DNA of 64,000 nt. Origin: JAVBMU01 sp031551755. GTDB lineage: Bacteria; Actinomycetota; Actinomycetes; Actinomycetales; Cellulomonadaceae. The translations under genes were made by a program, and so were the position numbers. The stretch covers positions 105,968 to 169,967 of the forward strand of contig JAVBNE010000006.1 in NCBI GenBank assembly GCA_031551755.1, given 5' to 3'. Numbering within the stretch: the first letter of the stretch is position 1; the number at the start of each line of letters is the position of its first letter. This document shows, piece after piece, positions 28,429-37,277 of this stretch. The notes under the pieces are model-generated. The model was not told the origin of the DNA. It did no database searches and was given only the letters and a program-made list of their open reading frames with translations.

Positions 28429-29415
28429 CTACGCCCGCAGGATCCCGCGCGCCCGGTCGACGTCGGCGTGCATCTGGGTGACGAGTGCGTCGATGCCGTC
28501 GAAGCGGATGGTCGGCCGCAGATGCTCGACGAATTCCATGACCACCTGCTCGTCATACAGATCGAGATCCGTACGGTCGAGGACGTAGGCCTCCACCCGT
28601 CGCTCAGCACCGTTGAAGGTGGGGTTCGTGCCTACGGAGATCGCCGCAGGGAGACGCACATCCGGGTCGTCGGGCGAGGCGGCAGCAAGTTCGGGACGGA
28701 CCAGCCAGCCGGCGTAGACGCCATCGGCCGGAATCATGCCGGCGACGTCGCCCAGATTCGCCGTCGGAAACCCCAACGTCCTGCCCCGCGCGTCGCCGTG
28801 TACCACGACCCCGCGCACCAGATGCCAGCGCCCCAGAACCTGGGCAGCCGCATCGACTCGCCCATCGGTCAGCAGCTGACGTACCGCCGTCGAGGACCAG
28901 CGGTGGGAGTCGATCCCGGAGATCTCCTGATCGACCGGCCGCTGCCCGATGTCATCGACCGCGACCACGTCGAATCCGTGCTGCGTGCCCAACTCGATCA
29001 TGGTTGCCAGATCGCCCACGTTCCCCTTGCCAAATCTGGCGTCACGACCCATGACGACCGTGCGGGCGCCCAGCCCGTTCACCAGGTAGGTCTCCACGAA
29101 CTCCGGCGGGGTCTGGGCGGCGAACTCCAACGTGTACCGCACCAGGAGCACCGCATCCACACCGGTGCGCGCCAGCAATTCAAGTCGATCGGTCAACCCG
29201 GTGAGGAGTACGGGCGCGGCCTCGGGCCGGTGCACCGCAACCGGGTGTGGGTCGAAAGTGACCGCCACTGCCTTCGCGTTCGATTCCTTGGCCAAGGCAA
29301 CCAGGCACCCCAGCACAGCGGCATGGCCACGGTGCAGACCGTCGAAGCTGCCAATGGTGACAACCGAAGGTCCGAACCGGGGCGGAACCTCGCTCAGGTC
29401 CGTCCAGAGCTGCAC
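28429..29415 (-). CDS. ribF: Bifunctional riboflavin kinase / FAD synthetase
   Basis: A 328-residue protein. The N-terminal nucleotidyltransferase has SFDGLHRGHAAVL (the HxGH-like adenylylation motif), TFDPHPV and GRDARFGKGNVGD. The C-terminal kinase domain has GRTLGFPTANL and ISVGTNPTF. It converts riboflavin to FMN and then FAD in the cytoplasm. It normally lies between truB and rpsO. Here the surface-protein gene separates it from rpsO by over 3 kb. It starts 100 bases after the truB stop. Confidence 0.95.
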   Translation of the reverse strand: MQLWTDLSEVPPRFGPSVVTIGSFDGLHRGHAAVLGCLVALAKESNAKAVAVTFDPHPVAVHRPEAAPVLLTGLTDRLELLARTGVDAVLLVRYTLEFAAQTPPEFVETYLVNGLGARTVVMGRDARFGKGNVGDLATMIELGTQHGFDVVAVDDIGQRPVDQEISGIDSHRWSSTAVRQLLTDGRVDAAAQVLGRWHLVRGVVVHGDARGRTLGFPTANLGDVAGMIPADGVYAGWLVRPELAAASPDDPDVRLPAAISVGTNPTFNGAERRVEAYVLDRTDLDLYDEQVVMEFVEHLRPTIRFDGIDALVTQMHADVDRARGILRA

Positions 29416-29515
29416 ATGCCCTCCTCGGTTGGTCGTATGGACGCCGTCGCCGGCCAGCTACGTGAGCGCGCCGCCACTAGGGTGCCATGAACAGGGTCCC
29501 GAGCCGAACGGCTGT

Positions 29516-30559
29516 TCATGCCGGCGCAAATACGACGACGGGTTTGGCCAGAACTCTTCCGTTTCGCCGCTCGTCGGTCAGCAGGGCAACCAGGTCCCCG
29601 GACGGCGAGATCGCAGCCACGGTTCCGGGCACCTCGGACGGTTCGATCCATTGGCCGAAGGAAAGCGCCCGGGACTGTGCGGGATCGAGGTCCCGCACCG
29701 CGAAGATCGCCCGAGCCGCGTCCGCCAACGGCACCGTGGCCAGCGCCCCTGCGCGATCAGTCTGCGTCGCCAACTCCTCCAGGGTGGACGCCTGCGCCAG
29801 GCGGTATCCGCCCACGCGAGTACGCCGGAGCGCAGTCAGGTGACCACCGACAGCCAGCCCCTCGCCCAGGTCACGAGCCAACGCGCGAATGTAGGTGCCC
29901 GAGGAACACTCGACCTCGACATCCACATCGACCACCGTGACCGTTCCCACCGTCGCACGGCGGATCTCACTGGTATCGAACCGGCTGATCTCCACCGGCC
30001 GGGCGGACAACTCGACGTCCTCGCCGGCACGCGCCAGTGCATAGGCTCGCCGGCCGCCGATCTTGATCGCACTGACCGCGCTCGGGACCTGCTGAATCGC
30101 ACCGGTGAGCGCGGCGATCCCCTCGGTGATCCGCTCGTCGGACAGATCGCCGGCATCGACCGTCTCGCGGACCTCTCCCTCGGCATCATCCGTCGACGTC
30201 GTGATCCCCAGGCGGATGGTCGCCGCGTACGCCTTGTCCGCACCGGTCACATAGGTGAGCAACCGGGTGGCCCGGCCGACGCCGAGGACCAGCACGCCCG
30301 TTGCCATGGGATCGAGGGTGCCCGCGTGACCGACCTTGCGGGTACCGGCCAGTCGTCGCATCCGGCCCACCACGTCATGGCTCGTCCACCCGGCGGGTTT
30401 ATCGACGACCACGATCCCGTCAGCAGCCGTCGGCTGACACCGTGCAACCTCCCGATCGGCACCGCTCGCGCTGCCACTGCGGGGACTGGCACCGCCTGCC
30501 TGGGAACCACGGGGTCGGTCACCAACAGTCGGTGGCACCGGGGCTGTTGAGTCGGTCAT
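29516..30559 (-). CDS. truB: tRNA pseudouridine(55) synthase
   Basis: A 347-residue TruB. It has DKPAGWTSHDVVGRMR, KVGHAGTLDPMATGVL with the catalytic aspartate, and the C-terminal region SFGQWI. It makes pseudouridine-55 in the T-loop of tRNAs. The N-terminus has a ~45-residue Gly/Ser/Pro-rich extension before GIVVVDKPAG. A downstream start could be real, but no good alternative with a ribosome-binding site stands out. The gene starts 8 bases after the rbfA stop. Confidence 0.93.
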   Translation of the reverse strand: MTDSTAPVPPTVGDRPRGSQAGGASPRSGSASGADREVARCQPTAADGIVVVDKPAGWTSHDVVGRMRRLAGTRKVGHAGTLDPMATGVLVLGVGRATRLLTYVTGADKAYAATIRLGITTSTDDAEGEVRETVDAGDLSDERITEGIAALTGAIQQVPSAVSAIKIGGRRAYALARAGEDVELSARPVEISRFDTSEIRRATVGTVTVVDVDVEVECSSGTYIRALARDLGEGLAVGGHLTALRRTRVGGYRLAQASTLEELATQTDRAGALATVPLADAARAIFAVRDLDPAQSRALSFGQWIEPSEVPGTVAAISPSGDLVALLTDERRNGRVLAKPVVVFAPA

Positions 30560-30567
30560 CCCGGTGC

Positions 30568-31008
30568 TCAGTCCTGCGGGTTGTCGACGTCGTCCGTCTC
30601 CCGGTAGGGGTCGGCATCGCCTGCGAACGACTTTCCCCGCCGGAGCTCGGCGAGTTCGGCATCCCGCCTCCGCGCTTCGATCAGGGCGGCGTCGAGATGG
30701 GCCGCCGAGTCCGGGATCGAGTCGAGGTGGAACTCCAGCGTCGGTGTCAGCCGGATGCCGGTCTGCTTCCCTACCTCGGAGCGGATCAGTCCCTTGGCGC
30801 TCTCCAGCGCTGCAGCGGTGGCCACGCGCTCCTCATCCGTCCCGTAGACGGTGTAGAAGACGGAAGCGTTCTGCAGATCACCGGTGACTCGAACATCCGT
30901 GACTGTCACGAAGCCGAGTCGGGGGTCTTTGATGCGCCCGTCGAGGAGCTGGGCGACGATCACCTTAATGCGGTCGGCGAGCTTGCGGGCACGGGGGTGG
31001 TCGACCAT
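30568..31008 (-). CDS. rbfA: Ribosome-binding factor A
   Basis: A 146-residue RbfA with KH-like fold: ARKLADRIKVIVAQLL, DPRLGFVTVTDVRVTGD, NASVFYTVYG and a basic LTPTLEFHLD. It is a cold-shock and late 30S maturation factor that binds 16S rRNA near helix 1. The C-terminal ~30 residues are charged and disordered. AGGAGAGG lies directly upstream of the ATG. A perfect hairpin sits immediately before that ribosome-binding site. Confidence 0.94.
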   Translation of the reverse strand: MVDHPRARKLADRIKVIVAQLLDGRIKDPRLGFVTVTDVRVTGDLQNASVFYTVYGTDEERVATAAALESAKGLIRSEVGKQTGIRLTPTLEFHLDSIPDSAAHLDAALIEARRRDAELAELRRGKSFAGDADPYRETDDVDNPQD

Positions 31009-31023
31009 GGCTGTTCCTCTCCT

Positions 31024-31045
31024 GCCGCGATGTGCTCATCGCGGC
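31024..31045 (-). terminator. Hairpin between infB and rbfA
   Basis: GCCGCGATG (31024-31032) pairs perfectly with CATCGCGGC (31037-31045) around TGCT. It lies 4 bases upstream of the rbfA Shine-Dalgarno and 104 bases past the infB stop. It could be an attenuator, a processing site or a translation-modulating stem. The remaining infB-rbfA gap shows no gene. Confidence 0.5.
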
Positions 31046-31148
31046 GTTCTCACCGCCGTCGAGAAGAGGTGGCGGGCCTGCCGGAATTGAGAGCCAATCC
31101 GACGGACCCACCACCCCCTGACCAGGGCGGACTACCGCTGACCGTTGA

Positions 31149-34016
31149 TCAGCTTCGCGGCTTCTCCCGCATCTCGTAGGTCTCGATCACGTCATCCACG
31201 CGGATGTCATTGAACGACCCCAGGCCGATACCGCATTCGTAGCCCTCGCGGACCTCGGTGGCGTCGTCCTTGAACCGCTTGAGCGACTCGACCGTCAGGT
31301 TCTCGGCGATCATCGTGCCGGCCCGCAGGACGCGCGCCTTGGCGTTGCGCCGGATCTCGCCCGAGCGGACGAGGCTTCCGGCAATGTTGCCGAACTTGGA
31401 GGAGCGGAAGACCTCGCGAACCTCGGCGGTCCCCAGCTGTGCTTCCTCGTACTCCGGCTTGAGCATGCCCTTGAGCGCGGCCTCCACGTCGTCGATCGCC
31501 TGGTAGATGATCGAGTAGAACCGCACGTCGACGCCCTCACGGTCCGCCAGGTCCTCGACCCGCTCGCCGAACTTCACGTTGAAGCCGATGATGATGGCGT
31601 TGTCGACCGTGGCGAGGTTAACGTCGTTCTGCGTGATCGCACCCACACCGCGGTGGATGACGCGCAGCTCGACCTCTTCGCCCACATCGATCTTGAGCAA
31701 GGCGTCCTCCAATGCCTCGACGGCACCGGAGACGTCGCCCTTGAGGACGAGGTTGAGGGTTTCGACCTTGCCTTGCTTGAGGGCCTGCGTGAAGTCCTCC
31801 AGGCTGATGCGCTTGCGACGCTTGGCCAGCAGAGCGGCCCGCTCGGCGGCCTCGCGCTTCTCCGCGATCTGCCGGGCCGTCCGCTCCTCCGGGGCCACCA
31901 GGAAGGTGTCTCCCGCGCTGGGCACCGAAGCAAGACCCAGGACCAACACGGGCCGGGCCGGGCCGGCCTCGGTCAGCGCGTTGCCGTGTTCGTCGAACAT
32001 GGCCCGCACGCGACCATGGGCTGTCCCGGCGACGATCGCGTCGCCGACCCGAAGCGTTCCGGACTGCACCAGGACAGTCGCAACCGCTCCACGGCCCTTG
32101 TCCAAGTTGGCCTCGATCGCCACACCGCGGGCGTCCTTGTCGGGGTTCGCCCGCATATCCAGCGCGGCATCGGCGGTCAGCAATACGGCCTCGAGCAGCT
32201 CGTCGATCCCCATGTTCTGCTTCGCGGAGACATCGACGAACATCGTGTCACCGCCGTATTCCTCAGCTACCAGGTTGTATTCGGTGAGCTGCTGGCGGAT
32301 CTTGGCGGGGTTGGCCCCCTCTTTGTCGATCTTGTTCACCGCGACCACGATCGGCACGTTGGCCGCCTGGGCGTGGTTGAGCGCTTCGACTGTCTGCGGC
32401 ATCACGCCGTCATCAGCCGCGACCACCAGGATCGCAATGTCGGTCACCTGGGCACCGCGGGCACGCATGGCGGTGAACGCCTCATGGCCCGGCGTGTCGA
32501 TGAAGGTGATCGCACGCTCGGCACCCTCGTGTTCGTGGCGCACCTGGTAGGCACCGATGTGCTGGGTAATGCCACCGGCCTCGCCCGAAACCACGTCGGT
32601 ACGCCGGATGGCGTCCAACAGTCGGGTCTTTCCGTGGTCGACGTGGCCCATCACGGTGACCACGGGCGGCCGCGGCGCGAGGTCCTCGTCGCCTTCGGCC
32701 TCCAGCTCGGCATCCAGATCGATGTCGAAGGAGCCGAGCAGCTCCCGATCCTCTTCCTCGGCCGACACCATCTCAATGACGTAACCGAGTTCGGCAGCGA
32801 GCGCACCGAAGGTGTCTTCGTCGAGTGACTGAGTGGCGGTCGCCATCTCACCGAGGTGGAAGAGGACCGTCACCAGGCTGGCGGGGTTCGCGTCGATCTT
32901 GTCCGCGAAATCGTTCAGTGAGGAACCGAAACGCAGCCGTACCACGGTGCTGCCGTTCCCACGGGGAACCTGCACACCACCGAGCGAAGGCGCCTGCATC
33001 TGCTCGAACTCTTGACGCTTCGCCCGCTTCGACTTGCGCCCCCGGACGGGACGACCACCGGCGCGGCCGAATGCGCCCTGCGTGGAGCCGCGGCCGGCGC
33101 CGCCGCGGCCACCGCCGCCGGGGCGACCCGGGAACCCGCCGCCACCACCGGGAGCTCCACCGCCACCGCCGGGGCGACCGCCGAACCCACCACGGCCACC
33201 ACCACCGCCGCCCCCACCGGGACGACCACCGGCAGCCGGACGCTCACCGACGCGCCCGACCGAGGAACGCCCGGGCATCATGCCGGGGTTCGGACGGTTA
33301 CCGCCTGCACCGCCAGGACGCGGCGCGGGACGCGGGCCACCCGGACGCGGACCACCCGGACGCTCACCTGCGGCGGCGGCGGGCGTCTCAGCCCGCTCAG
33401 GCCGCGCACCCGGGCGCGGCATGCCCTGGCTGGAAGCGAAGGGATTATTGCCCGGCCGGGGCGCACCCGCACGGGGCATCCCTTGGCTGGAAGCGAAGGG
33501 ATTATTGCCCCGACGAGGTGCACCGGGGCGTGCACCCGAAGGCTTGGCGCCAGCAGGCTTCGGCGCCGGTGTGGCGTTGGCGCCACCGGCGGGTTTCGGC
33601 GAAGCTGTCGGCTTCTCGGTCGCCGGTACGCGAGCAGGCGCAGCCGGCACCTCGGTGACCGTGGGCGGCTCTGGGACCGCGTTGGCTGCGGGAACGGAAG
33701 CAGGCGCGGCCGACTGGACTTCCGCCTCGGGGGCCTGCGCGGGAGCTGCGGGCTCAGCCGGTGCGGCCGGCTTCGCGGCCCGACCAGGCTTGGGACCCGT
33801 GGACGCGACCTTGGCGGAGGGTTTTGCGGCTGCCGGTGCTGAGGCCTCCGGAGCGCTGTCGGCCGGGAACGCATCCCGGAGCTTTCGGACCACCGGAGGT
33901 TCGATGGTCGACGAAGCTGAGCGAACGAACTCTCCGAGTTCCGTCAGCTTCGACATGATGGTCTTGCTTTCCACCCCGAGCTCTTTCGCGAGCTCGTAGA
34001 CGCGGACCTTTGCCAC
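31149..34016 (-). CDS. infB: Translation initiation factor IF-2
   Basis: A 955-residue IF-2 with GTG start at 34016 preceded by AGGAG. An N-terminal IF2_N helix bundle (VRVYELAKELGVESKTIMSK) is followed by an Ala/Pro-rich and then Gly/Arg-rich disordered region of ~300 residues, with tandem GNNPFASSQGMPR repeats. The G domain has GHVDHGKTRLLD (G1), DTPGHEAF (G3) and NKIDKEG (G4), and domains II, C1 and C2 follow. It positions formyl-Met-tRNA on the 30S subunit. The nusA-ylxR-infB-rbfA order is conserved. The frame extends 7 codons upstream of the chosen start without support. Confidence 0.96.
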   Translation of the reverse strand: MAKVRVYELAKELGVESKTIMSKLTELGEFVRSASSTIEPPVVRKLRDAFPADSAPEASAPAAAKPSAKVASTGPKPGRAAKPAAPAEPAAPAQAPEAEVQSAAPASVPAANAVPEPPTVTEVPAAPARVPATEKPTASPKPAGGANATPAPKPAGAKPSGARPGAPRRGNNPFASSQGMPRAGAPRPGNNPFASSQGMPRPGARPERAETPAAAAGERPGGPRPGGPRPAPRPGGAGGNRPNPGMMPGRSSVGRVGERPAAGGRPGGGGGGGGRGGFGGRPGGGGGAPGGGGGFPGRPGGGGRGGAGRGSTQGAFGRAGGRPVRGRKSKRAKRQEFEQMQAPSLGGVQVPRGNGSTVVRLRFGSSLNDFADKIDANPASLVTVLFHLGEMATATQSLDEDTFGALAAELGYVIEMVSAEEEDRELLGSFDIDLDAELEAEGDEDLAPRPPVVTVMGHVDHGKTRLLDAIRRTDVVSGEAGGITQHIGAYQVRHEHEGAERAITFIDTPGHEAFTAMRARGAQVTDIAILVVAADDGVMPQTVEALNHAQAANVPIVVAVNKIDKEGANPAKIRQQLTEYNLVAEEYGGDTMFVDVSAKQNMGIDELLEAVLLTADAALDMRANPDKDARGVAIEANLDKGRGAVATVLVQSGTLRVGDAIVAGTAHGRVRAMFDEHGNALTEAGPARPVLVLGLASVPSAGDTFLVAPEERTARQIAEKREAAERAALLAKRRKRISLEDFTQALKQGKVETLNLVLKGDVSGAVEALEDALLKIDVGEEVELRVIHRGVGAITQNDVNLATVDNAIIIGFNVKFGERVEDLADREGVDVRFYSIIYQAIDDVEAALKGMLKPEYEEAQLGTAEVREVFRSSKFGNIAGSLVRSGEIRRNAKARVLRAGTMIAENLTVESLKRFKDDATEVREGYECGIGLGSFNDIRVDDVIETYEMREKPRS
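33427..33510 (-). repeat. 57-base direct repeat within the IF-2 disordered region
   Basis: A 27-base stretch at 33427-33453 recurs exactly at 33484-33510. It encodes GNNPFASSQ. The period is 57 bases (19 residues). Both copies keep paired AAT Asn codons, which are rare in this GC-rich DNA. That suggests recent duplication or DNA-level constraint. Confidence 0.75.
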
Positions 34017-34172
34017 AACTCTCCTGTCTCGGCCCACCCCGGACAGGGAGGACCGTCACTAGTACTGGGCGTTCATCGCTGGGTACTCATCGGGTGCCCA
34101 TCGGCTTTGGACCCGCTTCCTTGTCGACGTGTCTTGCGGAAAGGTCGGAGTTTGTCGACCGACCAGAACTCA

Positions 34173-34496
34173 TCAGGTACTCGAATCACGCTGGACCATC
34201 GCGTCGATGGCGACTCGAACTTCCGCGAGGTCACCGTGGCCCTGCACGCGCAAAGCACGTGCAACGGATCGGCGACGCTCGGCAAGTTCGATACACCGCA
34301 CTGACGCATGGATCCACGCTCCCCGCCCCGGTCGTGACCGTCCGATGTCGAGTACGAAACGCATCTCGAAACCATCGGCCGGTTCTGCGACCAGGCGGAG
34401 CAGGGCGGACCTCGCGGCGCGTTCCCGGCAGCCGACGCACGTGCGAACCGGACCCGCTCCCGAAACCTGGTGGTCGGGGGCCGCAGTGCCAGTCAC
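34173..34496 (-). CDS. ylxR: YlxR family RNA-binding protein (DUF448)
   Basis: A ~107-residue YlxR with the signature GPVRTCVGCRERAARSALLR, then VLDIGRSRPGRGAWIHASVRC. This small nucleic-acid-binding family sits between nusA and infB in most Gram-positives. In some species it binds RNase P or acts as a nucleoid-associated regulator. GTG at 34496 is my choice. A GTG at 34556 adds 20 residues whose codons (AGA, CTA) look non-coding. Neither has a strong Shine-Dalgarno. Confidence 0.85.
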   Translation of the reverse strand: MTGTAAPDHQVSGAGPVRTCVGCRERAARSALLRLVAEPADGFEMRFVLDIGRSRPGRGAWIHASVRCIELAERRRSVARALRVQGHGDLAEVRVAIDAMVQRDSST

Positions 34497-34562
34497 CGCA
34501 TGCGAAGACGCCCGGGCCCGTGGCCCAGCCGTGGATAGTCTAGCGCGTCGCCCCACGTCCAG

Positions 34563-35621
34563 TTACCGGCCACCGGGCTGATGGGCCGGGTCTGCGACAT
34601 CGGAGGTCGGTGAGCCCGGCTGATCGCCGCCCTCATCCGAGCGGATATCGATCCGCCAACCGGTGAGTTTCGCGGCAAGCCGCGCGTTCTGGCCCTCCTT
34701 GCCGATGGCGAGCGAGAGTTGGAAGTCCGGGACGACTACCCGGGCCGCGCGTGCCTCGGCATCCACGACCGTCACTGACGTCACCCGTGCGGGCGACAGG
34801 GCATGAGCGACGAATTGCGCCGGGTCGTCGGAGTGATCGACGATGTCGATCTTCTCCCCGTGGAGTTCGGCCATCACGGCGCGCACCCGGGCGCCCATCG
34901 GCCCTATACAGGCGCCCTTCGCCCCGAGCCCGGGCACTTTAGAGCGCACAGCAACTTTGGTGCGGTGTCCCGCCTCGCGGGCGATGGCGGTGATCTCGAC
35001 TGAACCGTCGGCGACCTCCGGAACCTCGAGTTCGAACATCTTCCGCACAAGGTTCGGGTGGGTTCGGCTGAGCGTGATCTGCGGCCCCTTCATGCCTCGG
35101 GCGACCTCCAGGACGTAGGCCCGCAGCCGTTCACCGTGAACATACTCTTCGGTGGGCACCTGCTCGTGAGCCGGTAGCACGGCCTCGGTGCCGCCGACGT
35201 CGACCAACACCGTTCGCGGGTCGCGACCCTGTTGGATCACGCCGGCCAGCACCTCTCCCTCCTTGCCGCGGAAAGTGCCCAGAATTTGGTCGTCCTCGGC
35301 ATCGCGGAGCCGCTGAACGATCACCTGGCGGGCGGTCGACGTCGCGATCCGGCCGAAGTCTGCCGGCGTGTGATCGAATTCGGGGCCGAACTCTGGTGGG
35401 TGGTGCACACCGGCCTCGGCCGGATCGGGGGGTAGCTGCTCCCGGGCCCAGACCGTGACGTGGCCGGTCTTGCGGTTCAGTTCCACTCGGGCACGCTGAT
35501 AGGCGTTCGGAGTGCGGTGATAGGCCGACAACAGCGCCTGCTCGATGGCCGCCACGAGCACGTCGAGGCTGAGATCGCGCTCGTGCTCCAAGAGGCGCAG
35601 GGCACTCATATCGATATCCAT
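34563..35621 (-). CDS. nusA: Transcription termination/antitermination protein NusA
   Basis: A 352-residue NusA. It has an N-terminal RNA polymerase-binding domain (DIDMSALRLLEHERDLSLDV in part), an S1 domain (GVIQQGRDPRTVLVDVGG), and two KH domains ending with CIGPMGARVRAVM and LAIGKEGQNARLAAKLTGW. It lacks the C-terminal acidic repeats of E. coli NusA, as in other actinobacteria. It modulates pausing, termination and rRNA antitermination. It follows rimP by 2 bases and is cotranscribed with it. Confidence 0.95.
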   Translation of the reverse strand: MDIDMSALRLLEHERDLSLDVLVAAIEQALLSAYHRTPNAYQRARVELNRKTGHVTVWAREQLPPDPAEAGVHHPPEFGPEFDHTPADFGRIATSTARQVIVQRLRDAEDDQILGTFRGKEGEVLAGVIQQGRDPRTVLVDVGGTEAVLPAHEQVPTEEYVHGERLRAYVLEVARGMKGPQITLSRTHPNLVRKMFELEVPEVADGSVEITAIAREAGHRTKVAVRSKVPGLGAKGACIGPMGARVRAVMAELHGEKIDIVDHSDDPAQFVAHALSPARVTSVTVVDAEARAARVVVPDFQLSLAIGKEGQNARLAAKLTGWRIDIRSDEGGDQPGSPTSDVADPAHQPGGR

Positions 35622-35623
35622 GA

Positions 35624-36151
35624 TCAGGCCTCCTTCGTCCGGGGACCTGTGGTCCCGTCGTCGTCACTGGGTACGTCCGCGGAGTCGTCGCGGGTCAACT
35701 CGACCTGGACCTCACCTCGGACGATGTCGGAGAACGGCACCGTCTGCGACTGCTCCCCCCGCAAGACGACGGCCGACTCGTCGACGTCGGTCAACCGGCC
35801 CAGCCGGGTGCCGCCGTCAGCCAGGACGAGACGCACCAGCAACCCTCGTGCGCGCATGAAGTGCCGCCGGTCAACCAATGGGCGGCTCGTTCCCGGACTC
35901 GACACCTCGAGTGTGTAGGCACCAGGGAACACATCGGCTTCATCCAAAGCCGTTGAGATCGATCTCGACACGTCGGCCACCGAGTCCAGATCCAGGCTGC
36001 CGGTCTCATCCTCGGGGAGATCAACGGTGATGCGGACCACCGAGCGCTTTCCCGCGCTGGTCACGGTCACGTCTTCCAGGTACAGGTCGGCGGCCTGAAC
36101 GACGGGCTCAACCCGGTCACGAACGGCTTGCGCGCCGATCTGCCTCACCAT
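35624..36151 (-). CDS. rimP: Ribosome maturation factor RimP
   Basis: A 175-residue RimP. It has an N-terminal alpha/beta domain with EDVTVTSAGKRSVVRITVD, then YTLEVSSPGTSRPL, then a C-terminal Sm-like barrel. The last ~20 residues are acidic and variable. It is needed for late 30S assembly. It is the first gene of the rimP-nusA-ylxR-infB-rbfA-truB-ribF block and diverges from the lipoprotein gene. Confidence 0.93.
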   Translation of the reverse strand: MVRQIGAQAVRDRVEPVVQAADLYLEDVTVTSAGKRSVVRITVDLPEDETGSLDLDSVADVSRSISTALDEADVFPGAYTLEVSSPGTSRPLVDRRHFMRARGLLVRLVLADGGTRLGRLTDVDESAVVLRGEQSQTVPFSDIVRGEVQVELTRDDSADVPSDDDGTTGPRTKEA

Positions 36152-36245
36152 TGCCTACTCCTGTCCGCTCCCACGCCGGGCACGGATTCGACCGGTGTGT
36201 TGTTGTACGCCCCGACGCCAAGCGTACGGCCTTCCTGGTCCGGAC

Positions 36246-37277
36246 ATGACATCATCGCTCACGATGAATGCCAACGCACCCGCGCAAACACCTCGCAGGT
36301 CACCTCCAATGCTGGCCGCCTTCGTGACGGCCTTGGTGATCCTCACGGGTGCCTGCGGGCTGCGCGTCGAGACGCCGTTGCCCACCGAACCCGTCCCCGA
36401 CGCACATGAGGCGATCCGCCGCGCGGCGGTCGAGGACGCCGAGACCGTTGGCACACTGGCCACGGCGGCGGCCACGGCGGCCACGGATGAACGGCTCCGG
36501 ACAACCTTGGAGCAGGTCGCGGGATTCGCCGAACAGCATTCCGTGGCTCTCGGCGGAGAGTACGAATCGGGGCTCGGCGATCTGCTCTCCCCGACGCAAA
36601 CGACGACCTCCCCCGGTACGGGATCGCCGACGTCCACCGACACCGGACCTGACGCCGTCCTGAGCGCACTGGTCGGTGCGGCCCAACGCACCACCGCGGC
36701 GGCGAATGTGACCGCCGACCAGGAATTCGCTCGACTGCTGGCCTCGGTGGGCACTTCTGAGACGATCTCCGCGCGTCAGCTCGCCACGCTCACGGGCTCC
36801 GGCAATGCCGGTGTGCTGGACGGTGCCCCCAAGGTGCCGTCCAGCACGCCGGACGGCCTGGCCGGCGCCGCGTTGGCGAGTCTCGTGGTGAGTGAGGACA
36901 GCGCCGGCTACGCGGCTGAGGTCCGGGCCGCACAAACCGAAGGCGCGGTACGCACGCACGAACTCACCCGCGCGAGGGCGCATCGCGATCGCGCGCAGGC
37001 GTGGGCGGTCGCGGCAGGGGTCGCGGATACCACTCAGGATCCCCGCCGCGTTGCGTACGTCCTACCGAATACGGACGCCGCGACCACCTCCCAGCAGCTT
37101 GAGGACAGCCTGGCGCGGTCCTATGCCTCGGTCGTCGGTAGCACCACCGCCGGTAGCCGCGCGGAGGTCACCGCCCTATTGACCGACTGCGCCTGGGCAG
37201 CGGTGAGCTGGGGCGCGACGCCGGTCGCCTTCCCGGGGTTACCCGAGCAGGCGGCGACGCCCGCACCGACCAGCTGA
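36246..37277 (+). CDS. Putative lipoprotein with DUF4439 (ferritin-like) domain
   Basis: About 343 residues from the ATG at 36246 (ATG 36264 is also possible). A short basic N-terminus and hydrophobic segment (AAFVTALVILTGACG) end in a weak lipobox, so the cysteine may be lipidated. The middle is Ala/Thr/Ser-rich. The C-terminal ~140 residues (ALAS then helices with EVRAAQTEGAVRTHELTRAR, and DCAWAAVSWG near the end) resemble the four-helix DUF4439 ferritin-like family, which sits beside rimP and proS in many actinobacteria. Function is unknown. Its stop abuts the proS stop with no spacer. Confidence 0.7.
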   Translation: MTSSLTMNANAPAQTPRRSPPMLAAFVTALVILTGACGLRVETPLPTEPVPDAHEAIRRAAVEDAETVGTLATAAATAATDERLRTTLEQVAGFAEQHSVALGGEYESGLGDLLSPTQTTTSPGTGSPTSTDTGPDAVLSALVGAAQRTTAAANVTADQEFARLLASVGTSETISARQLATLTGSGNAGVLDGAPKVPSSTPDGLAGAALASLVVSEDSAGYAAEVRAAQTEGAVRTHELTRARAHRDRAQAWAVAAGVADTTQDPRRVAYVLPNTDAATTSQQLEDSLARSYASVVGSTTAGSRAEVTALLTDCAWAAVSWGATPVAFPGLPEQAATPAPTS

